This document shows positions 9,758 to 20,079 of a DNA stretch of 64,000 nucleotides, piece by piece; within the stretch, counting starts at the first letter, position 1; the number at the start of each line of letters is the position of its first letter. Source of the stretch: Phytophthora sp. 'mugwort'. Its lineage: Eukaryota; Oomycota; Peronosporomycetes; Peronosporales; Peronosporaceae. The DNA lies in assembly GCA_033558025.1 (NCBI GenBank), contig JAUCEF010000001.1:3472001-3536000 (forward strand), in the 5' to 3' direction. Position numbers and translations under genes: made by a program. The notes below the pieces were generated by a model that saw nothing but the letters and a program-made list of their open reading frames with translations, was not told the origin of the DNA and did no database searches.

Positions 9758-10189
9758 ATGGCTGACACCAAGCTCCAGGATGCTGTGAACACGATGGTGG
9801 ACCGCCTGGATCGCACGATCCTGCGCGGCATGCAGCGCGACGGATACCTGTGCGCAGCTAAAGTATTCGAGAACAAGAGCTGGTCGTCCGAGCAACTGGC
9901 GGCTGCGGTGGAGCGCTGCCAGATGCCGACCCAGCAGATCAACCAGTTTATGCAGCAGGAAATGCAGAACTTCCAGAACCGCATTCAGCGCTGCGTGCAG
10001 GACTGTCAGGACAAGGCGCAGGACTCACTACCCACGGGCGGCAGCCCCAGTGAGACGCAGATCGCGCGGGCGCAGAAGGACATGGAGAAGTGCGTGGGCC
10101 GCTGCGTCGACTCGCACGTGAGTCTGCTGCCCAACATCAGCTCGCGCATCGAGCAGGCCGTGGTGCAGCTCAAGCAACAGCAGAAATAG
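9758..10189 (+). CDS. FAM136A: FAM136A-like mitochondrial intermembrane-space protein (DUF842)
   Basis: Single exon, 143 aa, close to human FAM136A (138). It is all-helical and conserved over its full length: QNFQNRIQRCVQDCQDKAQD and EKCVGRCVDSHVSLLP match the paired Cx3C segments (C79/C83 and C112/C116). The N-terminal segments that carry two further Cx3C pairs in human are reduced to one cysteine each here (C32 and C54), which could still pair with each other. Such proteins are imported by the MIA40 disulfide relay and work in intermembrane-space protein quality. No presequence is present, as expected. It converges on the DHHC gene, with 122 bp between stops. Confidence 0.9.
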   Translation: MADTKLQDAVNTMVDRLDRTILRGMQRDGYLCAAKVFENKSWSSEQLAAAVERCQMPTQQINQFMQQEMQNFQNRIQRCVQDCQDKAQDSLPTGGSPSETQIARAQKDMEKCVGRCVDSHVSLLPNISSRIEQAVVQLKQQQK

Positions 10190-10311
10190 TAAGCTGCACA
10201 ACAATAGAGAGGGATCTTTTGCTCTTTATACTGGTGTGGAGTAGATGCTACCTAGGGTACTATTGGTTACAGTTTCTTGCCGTTGTTTGGTATGTGAGTG
10301 GATGTATGGAC

Positions 10312-11373
10312 CTATAGCACGGTGAGCTCTCGTTCCCGTTCTTCTGGATTCACATCGTCGACCTTGACGACCGTGTGGCTACTTTCTACTGATGCGGACT
10401 CACGCGTGCTGGTAGAGCTGATCTCATCTGCACTTTCGCTGCTTGCTGTGGTTTTCTTCTTCTTCTTGGCCTCCAGCTTGGCGCGTTGCTCCTTGCGACG
10501 ACGCAGCATCCACTCGTACGTACCATAACCAAGCACCATGAGCCAGAGGTGAAAACCCAGCAGCACGAAGTACATGAACATGCACGGGACGGAGATCACC
10601 AGACATGCAATCAAGCAGCCTTCCACCACAGAGCTGAAGGTGTCTGCGTTATCCAGTGGGTGGTAGTGCAGCCAAAGCAGACATAGCGCCGCGTACACCA
10701 CCTGGAGCACGAACTGTATCGTGCCAGTGCAGGCCACCGTAAAGAACTGAGCGTAGTTGTTCTTGCCGATGCAAGTCTGCAGCCATGTGCAATGGTGGTC
10801 AAGTCCTGGCACCGCCTTCCGACAGAGCGCGCAGTAGCGTGTCTTCTCCCATCTAGGGCCACTGAGTTTCACGCCGCACCAGCCATTGGGCAGCGAATCC
10901 TCCATAGATGCCGCAGGATCAATGGTCTCGCAAGACCTCCAGGACGTCACGAGGATCAACGAGTTGATCACATGCACTCCAACAGTCACGAGCGTCTGCA
11001 ACACTCAACAACAGATGTCAGTTCCATTGGCTCCTCTGCTATTCTATCTGCCCTACGCTCGCCTTACCATTGTGGTGACTATATATGTGCTGCTATGCTC
11101 TTCCTTCACGCCGTATTGACCCGTGCACAGGTAGACGCCCGCCGCCCCAATCAAGAAACACATTGTCGACAGCGAGTGGCCAAGCCAGGAGACCACCTGG
11201 TCGCGCGAGTACGGCCGTTCGAAGCCGTTGAGGCGTTGGTGGCCTAGCACAGAGCGCGACGCATCGCTACTACTGCTCCGCGGCGATTGTTCCATTGTAG
11301 ACGAGTCGGCGGACGCAGGAATTCGACTCTGCGGACGCGGCATCCCAGCCATCGTCAAGACTTTGACTAGCAC
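10312..11373 (-). CDS. DHHC-type protein S-acyltransferase with reduced cysteine-rich domain
   Basis: Exons 11373-11068 and 10995-10312 give 329 aa. The 72-bp intron (donor gtaagg, acceptor ttgcag) joins SSTYIVTTM to TLVTVGVHVINSLIL. There are four membrane segments: ~63-82, ~103-121, FFTVACTGTIQFVLQVVYAA, and IACLVISVPCMFMYFVLLGF. The active site between TM2 and TM3 reads CALCRKAVPGLDHHCTW...CIGKNNY. After TM4 a TYEWML motif replaces TTxE. The usual zinc ligands before DHHC are incomplete: the first CxxC and the HC pair are not seen, and RC is replaced by KA. The C-tail is Lys-rich then acidic/Ser-rich and cytosolic. It palmitoylates membrane-associated proteins. An alternative start is the ATG at 11352. 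Confidence 0.88.
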
Positions 11374-11567
11374 GAGAAAGAACCACTTTTAGCTTTTTTC
11401 CGGCGTGTTAAAGATAAAATCCAGGAAATGACTTGCAGTGAGTATGAATCAACTGTACCCATCTTGGGTCAATCTGATATTTTTTGTTTGGATAAGGCAA
11501 ATTTCGGTACGTTGGACTAACTTATAGGCGCCGTTAGGTACAGTAGCTCGCAAAAAAAAACGGGGAA

Positions 11568-12415
11568 TGACTAAGGAGGACCATTTGCGGGCAAGGCCAT
11601 TTTCATAGATAGGCCACACGCAAGCGCTGCAATAGTGTGCTCGTTTGTGGCATTAAGACCCTTGTTCAAGGCCAGCACATGTTCTGAGCTCTAAATACTA
11701 GCGATTTGATTGGCCAATAGAAAACGGTACAATGTACCCATTTGGGCTGGTCTCATTCCGGAACACCAGTTTCAGAACACCAAAACGAGCTGTACCAACT
11801 ACAGCCCACCTGTGCCATGGACGACGAGACAGCAGCCATCATTGCTGTAGTCACTAGTGTGTGTTCATGCGCCTCCATCGCTGCAATAGAAAAATACAGC
11901 ATTCGTGCCTCGCCGACTGGCATGTCGACGTTTCGAAATTGGACGTTTGAGCAAGCTATGCATACATCACGTACCAATTGGTTTCACAAGAAGCGTAGGA
12001 TGGACAAGGCTTATTTTCTTTAGATCTACAAGATTGTTCGCGAAGCGCGAGATCTTCCATGTCGCGAGGGATGAGTTGGTTGATCGGGGCGTGCAAGATT
12101 TGCGACGCGGGGTTCAACTGTGAAAATGGGATGGAGAGAACGCAAACGGAGCGCTAACGAACAGCGATGTCGCTAGCCCACCACCACTGATTCTGCTATA
12201 CCGTTCACTTAAACTGTGTCTGTATGCATACAAAAGCGAGATTCAAAGTGAAGCGGGAAGGCAACGTTGGGACATTCAAACATATAGTACTATGTATGAG
12301 CTTTGTAGCGGGAACGGCACTTTGGGACGGGCTCGCATAGATTATATATAGCGTTTTGTAAGGGAAGTCGGTGACATACTTCTGTTCAGATGTGGTCAGA
12401 ATTTGTTAGGCCCTT
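11568..12415. mobile_element. MITE-like non-autonomous element or nested repeat, right copy
   Basis: The left end (11568-11650) repeats 240-309 in direct orientation. The right end (about 12255-12404) repeats 311-420 in inverted orientation. A 33-base imperfect direct repeat containing cccttgttcaag occurs at 11661-11693 and again at 12412-12444, immediately outside the right end. An 93-codon open frame (11742-12023) has no recognised domain and may be part of a degraded transposon ORF. The arrangement fits an internally deleted DNA transposon. I could not define a clean target-site duplication. Confidence 0.45.
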
Positions 12416-12444
12416 GTTCAAGTGCCAGCCCACGTTCTGGGCCA

Positions 12445-12829
12445 ACATAGGGGTAAGTGAGCTGGCACCTTACAGCGTTTTTTTTTTCATTTCGTCAACT
12501 TGCGGTGCCTTGCCATGTCCAAGTGTGCCCTAGCCAGCGGAGAAGCGCCACCAACCATATCATCTCAGGAAAGCAGAGAGGGAACGCGCACACAACGTGC
12601 AGCGCTCCTAGCTATACTCAAACCCGCCCACCCCCGCCGAGTTGATGGAATCTCAGCACCCGCCGTCTCATGAAAACCAAGGGACACGCACTGTGGTACC
12701 ACGCGAGATGCCAACAGGGCCGTTGGACTGCAGAAGCAGCAGCCTCGCAGTGCCGCGCGAGGGGCAAGGAGGGTTCGTGTCACTCTTGACCAGCTCTGCA
12801 GTAGAGACTGGTGAGAAGGGACACACAAA
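12445..12829. other. Unassigned sequence before the SANT-like pseudogene
   Basis: Contains only open frames on opposite strands that shadow one another (12565-12888 minus, 12642-12845 plus), with no recognisable domain. It may be the 5' part of the Harbinger element that follows. Confidence 0.3.
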
Positions 12830-13560
12830 GACTCGCGCTTCATAAACCAAGCAGAAGGCTGGTAAGCGGTTGAAGTGGAGCAACGCAATGGTCGCAGAGC
12901 TGCTTCACTTGCGTTTCAAGGATGATGAAGTGATGAACCACATCGACTCTGCGGATAAATAGAGATTAGAAAGGCACTTGCACTGCAGTTCTTCGCCAGT
13001 AGGTGTCGCAGGCACTGGGGGTAGTCATAACCCAGGAACAGGTACCTCGCTTTACAATTGCTAGCTACTTGTTCCTGTGGGCTAACCTATGGTTATATGC
13101 ATGCTTGGAACAGGTATGTCAAAAGTATAGGAAACTTAAGTGTGTCTACCAAAAGAAGAGAAAAAGAGAAATGAAGCAGACTGGCAACAATCCTCACCGT
13201 TCAAGGAGGTCGATGATCAACGTTGGAGCATTCTTACTGACGCGTTTTCGTCGGAGAAGGCCTGAGTGGTGCGACGCTGCTCGACACAAACGCAGAGCAA
13301 ACTGAAGAAAGTACGGACGAGGCCGAGGGGAATGCGGCCCCGCAGCATCTCCGGGGAAGCTAGCACCAGTCGTGCAGCTAGCGCAAAGCAATGGAGAGCG
13401 GTATGACGGCAATCGCCCCGCAAGTGATGACCACTTCCGTGCTCTTGCGAAGGCCATGGAACAGCGGGCACGTGCTCTTGAAGCTCAGGAATAAGATACA
13501 CATCGACTTTCAAAAGCTCCAGCTGCAGCTTATGCAGCGCCTGCTATACAAGACATCTTA
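12830..13560 (+). pseudogene. Myb/SANT-like DNA-binding protein of a PIF/Harbinger element
   Basis: Pieces in the plus frames fit a trihelix/SANT-like protein: KWSNAMVAELLHLRFKDDEV at about 12873-12930, then a TAG at 12961. Further on come QKYRKLKCVYQKKRKREMK and QTGNN at about 13110-13190, and DDQRWSILTDAFSSEKA followed by a stop at ~13263. The C-terminal ALEAQE piece also ends in a stop (~13491). Several stops and frame changes make it a pseudogene. PIF/Harbinger elements typically carry such a Myb-like protein beside the DDE endonuclease. The endonuclease lies just downstream on the other strand, so the two very likely belong to one element. Confidence 0.6.
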
Positions 13561-13867
13561 GTAGCACTGGTTGAATTAATGCACGCACGAAAAATAGCAG
13601 TATCTACATTGAGGTAACAAAATTGCTGCTGTATTATCGACTCATGTAGATCGCCTCAGATACGTCATTGCGCTTCGCTATCCCTTGAAAATTGGACAGT
13701 GGTCTCTCGAGATCGCTTTAGTCTTCATTGGGTCTTGGACGCTCCACAAAGCGAAGTGCTTGTTCTCTCCTACAATGAATGAGTCGCCTAGAATAATAAG
13801 AAGATTATATTTTTAAAGCACTGCGCAGTCACGATCACTTTGCAAATACGCGACGAGGGCTTATGCT

Positions 13868-14436
13868 CTAGCTTGCCCAGAAGTACTCTAAAACGATTTT
13901 TAGGCGTCCGATGGTGCACTCAACTACAATACGAGTACGATAATGGATTTTGTTGTACAGCCGCTTGCGTGGGCCTTCCACTGCTTCGTTCTCCGGAAAT
14001 GAGGTTAACAGATGAGCCCATATTATATAGCCAGCATCACCTAGTAAATGCTTACCTGGTGGAACATAAGAAGACAGTCTGAAAAATAGTTTATCATGCT
14101 AGAATAAGAATTGTGTGGGCTGCAAAAGCGTACGCGCTTACCTTTTCTTCACTCCAGAGCCGTTCCACAATGACTGGTCGTTGTTGGAGCCTGTTCGAAT
14201 GGATAATGATCCAAAGTAACCACGATGGTCCACAATGGCTTGTACGTTGAGGGCGCGAAAGCTTTTCGGCAATACCATCCCTCGAAATCGTGAGGTCGCG
14301 ACATTTTCACCAGCGTACCGTCGATTGCTCCAACGACATCAGGAAATCCCGCTTTTTTCTTTAAGCCCTGAACAATACCCTGAAGATCACTGGGCTGTCC
14401 CATTACAACATACGTAGAGGCTAAATTACTTAGCAC
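13868..14436 (-). pseudogene. PIF/Harbinger DDE endonuclease, broken
   Basis: The first open part (14436-14149) contains GFPDVVGAIDGTLVKMSRPH, the first catalytic Asp region (AIDG). After a break at about 14100-14150 the protein continues with YVPPGKHLLGDAGYIIWAHL (second Asp, GDAGY) and then RTRIVVECTIGRLKIVLEYF (catalytic Glu, VECTIGRLK), ending at TAG 13868. All three DDE residues are present but not in one frame, and the part before AIDG is missing. It is paired with the SANT-like pseudogene upstream. Confidence 0.8.
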
Positions 14437-14575
14437 ATCTAATGTATCGTTAATATATACTGCGCGTGGTATTCAAATTCCAAGTATTGATGCAGCAGCA
14501 TCCATGATGAATCCTTGAGCTAAGTAGTTGCTAGTCAGAGCTATTCTCTTGATCAGTCTTGTGCGGCAGGTAGCC
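14437..14575. other. Junction between Harbinger and gypsy remnants
   Basis: Short AT-rich piece with no feature of its own. The gypsy homology ends at the palindrome to its right and Harbinger homology begins to its left, so this marks the breakpoint between the two elements. Confidence 0.35.
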
Positions 14576-14580
14576 GCGGG

Positions 14581-14619
14581 CAAAAGTGACGACGGGCCAT
14601 TAACCCGTCGTCACTTTTG
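14581..14619. repeat. Perfect 16-bp inverted repeat at the truncated end of a gypsy integrase
   Basis: Arms caaaagtgacgacggg (14581-14596) and its exact complement (14604-14619) flank a 7-base loop, ccattaa. Integrase homology (LHMDFLSMGEIYGESQYLLV up to VAYKSDDG) stops at the right arm. The left arm is therefore an inverted copy made at the breakpoint. Confidence 0.85.
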
Positions 14620-14931
14620 TAGGCAACGAGCTCGCAATAATGGGACAGATCATCCTTTAGTACCAGCAAGTATTGTGACTCGCCGTAGATCTCCCCCATC
14701 GACAGGAAATCCATGTGCAGTAATTCATCCGTCGCGTCGTGGTCTGAGTACTACTCCACAGACGCTGAGTTAGCATCCCTCCTTTGACATGCTTGCACAA
14801 TACGCAGTCAGCTACAAAATTCTCGACATGAGCCCGCAAATTCTTTACCTCGAATTCATCTCTGAGCAACTGCAGCATGGCATCCGCTTCACTGTGTGCT
14901 CGTGTGCCACAGTGTGCAATAATCATCACAC

Positions 14932-15009
14932 GGAAAGCAGACGGCAAGATATGGCTGCCACTTAGACTTTCATCACTAAGTGGCAGCCATATCTTGTTGT
15001 CTGTTTTCC
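14932..15009. repeat. Inverted duplication in gypsy integrase region (21-bp perfect core)
   Basis: The perfect core arms are 14945-14965 and 14976-14996 (gatatggctgccactta within each), with a 10-base loop actttcatca. Similarity extends outward to about 34 bp per arm with three mismatches, all G/A type. On the coding strand the duplicated piece reads KTDNKIWLPLSDE forwards, followed by its own inverted copy (SGSHILPSAF). This replaces the expected integrase sequence. Confidence 0.85.
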
Positions 15010-18000
15010 AAACACCGTGCTCATCCTGCTCAAATCCTAAACCTGGATTAGTTGCAGCGTGCCGTGATTCTTTAATCGATTCCATAGTTGGCCACTCAAA
15101 CTGCTCGTCCTGCAGGGGTCGAAGCCTTGACAATGTCGGCCTGCTATCCACGTGGGCTGCTTTTACCCGCAGAGTTCGTGGTGGTGATGCAGATTCTTTC
15201 GGTGTCCGCCTCGACACTATACCCACAGTTTTCGCTCACCATCGATGTGCTCTATCGTGTATTTTAAGCACGACATGCGCAGTGCCCATCAGAGTAATTT
15301 GCTGCGACTGTTTTTTTTTCACGTCTTCGGATGGCGAGAAGATCTTAATCAAATTCGAGTGATTGCAGAATGCCTTGAACCCCTCCCTTCTCGCTCGAAG
15401 GTGTAGTCCAATGAGGTGCACGCTCGAACTATGGGATACGCCTCTTTTTTACGACTGACCAATGTACATGGACTCCTCGAAAGACACCACCTTGACAAAT
15501 CAAGAACTCATGAGCCTGCTCTTCGACTGGAGTGTCTTCTTTCCAGTCTTTCACTTGCGTCAGAAAAGTGACCACCCGTAGTCGCTGGCGTCCGTCCGCA
15601 AAGAGATCGCCGCCATATCTTCGGGATAGTAGAGTTTGGTCGAGTTAGCAATACCTTGAAGAGCTTGCGAGTATGCCAGGTCAGAGTTACTGCTCGAGCG
15701 GAATGCTTGGTTCTGCTGCGGTTCACCAAGGCGCCATTTAACTTCGCCTTCATCGGCTCAAACACTCTGGCAAAGTCGATCACGCTGTCTCGAATCCAGT
15801 TGCATGCACAAGGAAACATTGGAGGTCAGCTGCTGTCTGAGGAAAGTGGCAACGACACTAAAGCCGACAATCTATCTGGATCTTGCCGGATGCCGTTGCC
15901 ATCAATAATTCTCCTGTACTATGACACCCTGAATTCTATCAGGGCACTCTTCTTGGCGTTCAGCTTGAGGCGATGCTTGGCCGTCAGCTCGTAGAACAAC
16001 CGAAGGTTTACTAAAAACTCTTCTTCTGTCCTACCGTACACGATAATATCGTCAATCTAAATGAGACCCCATTTGAACAATAGCTGCTTGTATACTGTCT
16101 GCATCTGGCTTTGGAAGTGCAGAGCGGTCTGTTGCTCCTTGAGGCACCCGTAGTGGCGTGTAAACCCTATCGTGCGTCATAAAGCTAAACATCTCCATGC
16201 ACTCCTCTGCGAGCTTGATCTGCCAAAATCCCTTGAGCATGTCAAACTTCGCAATGAGCTTCACACCTGCAACGAACCTGAGAATGATCGAAAAGTGTAG
16301 CATCGGACCAGCAATTTCGTCTTGCCATTGACCTTGACGTAGTTATTGGTCACTCTGAAGTTGTCTTTGCTGTCTGATTCTGGACAGGAACTGCATTTGG
16401 AGCCCACCGGCTCAGATTATTTTTCTTTCACGAAGCCAAACTTGAGCAATTGGATGACATATTCATCGATGAACTCAAGCTGCGCTGGCGGGTATGCGAG
16501 GTTTGCACCGGACCAGTTCTTCTCCCTTCTTCAAGGTGACCACCAAGGGCTGCAATAAAGCTGGTTCATCTGGTCCGATCTTCGTTTTCCACAATCTGAG
16601 GAATTCCTTGTTCAATTTGATCACGTCCTCTCGGAAGCCCTTGTACTGATCATCACTCAGGACCACTTTCACCTCACACATGCAGTCTATCTCCAACTTA
16701 ATATCTCTATCCACTACTCCACCCACATCTGGCTCATCAGGATTATCATCGTGATTGAGCTCAATGCTGGTGTACGCTAACTGCTCAAATGCGCGCTTGA
16801 CGTCAATTCCCAAACGCTTCATCACCTTTCTGCTCAGCAGAAACTGTGTTTCCCATCAACCACAAAACAGTCCACATTGTAGAGCTGACAGGCCCTGCAG
16901 AAGTTCAAATCTGCACGTCAATTTTAACTGCTTCATGACAGAGAGTAATTTTCCCGCTGACTCCTTATACTGGCTCAGGTTGGGGGAGACGTGTAATCAC
17001 AAGCGTGTGCTCCATTTCCCTCACTTGAGTGACTGCATATGCAGGAAAAATACACTTGTCCGCTCCCGTGTCTGGACACATCGATACCTTACAGCTCCGT
17101 TAATAAGGACCGTATATTCCTCATCCTCGCTTCTTTTGCTTGAAGTTACTTCTTCTCATTATATTCATTCTGCGTTGCGACAACAGCTCTTTTCACCTCC
17201 CAAGTTTTGGATTTCTGTGCAGCACGAGCTGCTTTCATCTCGTCAGGAGTGGCGACAGAGCAATCCCGAAGCCAATGATCTCCTTTGCAGTGAAGACAAC
17301 CTGTTCGTGTAGGTGGCCGTTCTTGAGCTCCACTACCCTGTCGTGATCGATCTTGATGCGACCGTATGGTGTCGGATCCTCCCATGTAGGACTTGCTTGG
17401 CTATCCTCCTTTGAGTTATGCTCTGCAGTATCACGCCTTTTGTTCGCCTGCGTTGACATCGCTTTGCCTCCTTTGCGGCTATTTGTCCTAGGCGATGCGT
17501 GAGCTGTATCTGCTTGTCGGAAACGGTTATAGAACAGTTGCTGTAACTCTGTGCGCTCGAGAACAGCTTCTACATCAACTGATCACTGATACGGATGTGG
17601 CGAAACTTGACCAGGTTCAGCATCCCTTTGATTTCGTCCCGCAACATGGGCGGCGAGAGGTTGTCGACCAGAATCGTGGTTCTCTGCTTCATCCTCGCCA
17701 CATAGTTATCATCTGTCGGCGAGCCCCGACCTAGATGCTCATGAAAGCCGTTATCGGCAATAACTTTTCTCGAACTGTCAAAAATATTTGGACACACGAT
17801 CAGGCACATCTTTCTTTGATCGTTAGGTCCGTCTTCAGTTGCTGAGTGAACAATGCCGAGGGGTTCGCGAGATAGTCACGATTGGTTGTCTCGCACCCCT
17901 CCTTGGCCTTGTCCGTGATCTGCGGCTTGTCCTTGCCGATTTCGTACGTTGAGAGGAACGTCATAACTGCCGGGTCGACTGCACTGCGCAACACTGTCTT

Positions 18001-18302
18001 GTAGTCTTCCCCCGTCCACTCGCATCGCTCTCGGATGTTATCCTCACACTGCTCTCGATCCCTTCGCAACTTCACCAAAGAGGCTTGATCCCACTCCTTC
18101 AGGCATGGAGCCCGATGCCCGTAGACCGGCTGCGGAACTGTCATCTCCCTATCGCCATTCGCTGTCCAGCCTGAATCGGGACGGCATCCTTGGTCTACTT
18201 GACTATCGATTGCGATCTGCTCGCAACCAAAGTATAGTTTGTGGTCTTTTGTGCTGAAATGCAAAAGCGATAGTGTGTATTGGTTCGGGTACTCCTGCTA
18301 GT

Positions 18303-19720
18303 TCGTTTCTACTGCGACGGCTTTATGTCGACTCCTGCCAAGGAGCGTCATGCGTCCGTTGTAGATCCTAACGTCCGTTATGGATTCAAGTGAAACTACT
18401 GCACAGTCAAGACCAAAGCACCTTAGGTGGGTGTGGGGGGTGTACGCAAGTCACTCTGAGCTGTCACCCAAGATACTGACCAAACCTGGATGCGCTTCTC
18501 CACTTTCGCGCACCACCCTCACTCAGTAAAGGACAAACTCTTCATAAACACAATGCACTTTCTATTCACACAATAGCTAGCCAAGCGAGTCCTAGGTATG
18601 ACTGTATCAACTACCTAACACTACAGGCAACATGAAATGTGAACCCACTCGGGGAGCGATCCCGACAACTTGGGAATGGACAAGGTGGATCAACCTTGCA
18701 CACGAAAACTGCTGGTCCTCCCTCTAAGTGGATTAGATTCTTCGGAAAGCTCACACGACTCGACTCGTGACCTAGTGTAGCCTTGGACGTTGGGATCCCG
18801 GGACGTTCGTCGGGAGAATTGGCCTCAACGCGTCGCTAGACGCAGTCGAATCCGAACGGTGTCGAAGTGGATTGTTTTGTTCTCAAAATTGAACTTTGTT
18901 CTGGTTATCTGTCTTTCGCTGGCTTCCTTCACTGCTCTGTCTTCTGTTTGCATGTATCGCAACCTGATTTCACTATAGGAACGTTGACGTCGACCTTCCG
19001 GTGGGTATCCTCATCTCATGATGCCGGCGGTATCTGGGTTGGCGTTTTGAAGATTGCAAATTTAGAAGCGATCCTTTTCGCTAATCTTGCCTTTGGACTC
19101 CCAACTGGTTCCTTGATCTTATTCAGGTTGTCTTCGTTGGCTCTTGGTCGACTTGTATGTGGTACAGCTTCACTTGGTACTGGGTATGATGACTCATTCA
19201 TGGTGACCTTCATCCAGTATAGAGGATCACGATTGTGAAAGCTTGTACGGCTTGTAATAATTGGAGTCTGGGATCCGTTGACTTGGTGTGTGCTGCAGGA
19301 GTGCAGCACGGGATTCTGGGTCGCTTGTGTTGACGCCGCAGCCAAGTCACGATAGGTGGCTAGTCGAGATACTTTCGTTAAGAGCTCTTGTGTACTTAGG
19401 TCGACCTGCTGTTCGGGATCGGTGGTCCGGACAAGATGTATCCAATCCACACTGAATGAGGCACTATCCAGTGGACATCTCCGGACATGTGGGCGCATAC
19501 TTCGCCTTGCATTTATCCACGTCACTCCAAGAGTCGCTCATTCTTCATGCCACACACACACGTCGTACTGGATCTTTCTTCAAGCAGCCAACCAAAGCGA
19601 CTAGTCACTCAGTTAGACGGCGGCTGGAAACGTTTCCGATCGCATCGTGTCACCATACCAAGACATTCATTCAGCGGCTGAGCCATGCTATTTGATTTCG
19701 CAATCTGGCTCAGCCTACTC
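18303..19720 (-). other. Probable 5' LTR/leader region of the truncated gypsy element
   Basis: This follows the Gag start of the element upstream on its strand, where the leader, primer-binding site and 5' LTR should lie. No second copy of this sequence exists in the window, so the LTR limits cannot be set. A 169-codon minus-strand open frame (19016-19525) has no recognisable domain and may be a retroelement fragment or chance. Nothing else is identifiable. Confidence 0.3.
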
Positions 19721-20079
19721 GCTACCCTAAAACGCTAATGATATAAACACCACAACGCTGAATCTCATAATGGAAATCAAAGCAGCTCCCACAACATAGG
19801 AAGCCTGGGTAACGGCCAGGCGCTTGGGTTCTGGATTCGTGATATTTAGATCCCTGCTTATCCGACACTTGGTATTCAGATGTCTGGATTCTGTGGAATC
19901 CTGAGGTCTGCCTGCTGACGTTAAAATTTAACGTACACATCTTCACAACACGTCGCGTGTTCCGTAATGTGCTATATGCAGTTGAAGATCAGCAGAGTGA
20001 CAGTGTCTCTGCGGCAGTGCATGGTACTGACAAACCGCGCTACGGTACGATTGGCGTCCTTTTCGTTTTTCTTATTTGA
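19721..20079. other. Unassigned sequence
   Basis: No gene or repeat recognised. A 74-codon minus-strand frame (19722-19946) shows no motif. Confidence 0.3.

Larger units (their letters stand above)
14580..18302 (-). mobile_element. Truncated Ty3/gypsy retrotransposon
   Basis: Read on the minus strand the order is Gag, zinc knuckle, RT, RNase H, integrase. Gag starts at 18264 (MHFSTKD; WDQASLVKLRRDREQCEDNI). A CCHC-like knuckle, CLHCKGDHWLRDC, lies within 17385-17146. Protease/linker is at 16825-16475. RT shows KLIAKFDMLKGFWQIKLAEE and RVYTPLRVPQG (16303-16130). RT thumb/RNase H is at 15819-15508 (NWIRDSVIDFARVFEP; a degraded TDAS). The integrase zinc-binding domain is at 15226-14770 (HVENFVADCVLCKH). 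Integrase catalytic core begins LHMDFLSMG and stops at a palindrome at 14619; the rest and the 3' LTR are missing. Many frameshifts and stops make it inactive. The 5' leader or LTR should lie right of 18302. Confidence 0.85.

Noticed and set aside
18790..19238. Hydrophobic forward frames considered as secreted or RXLR-type effectors
   Set aside because: No proper signal peptide followed by RXLR/dEER was found here or elsewhere in the window.
19016..19525. 169-codon minus-strand frame right of the truncated gypsy
   Set aside because: No domain or repeat support; could be chance or an unplaced retroelement piece, so kept only as a note.
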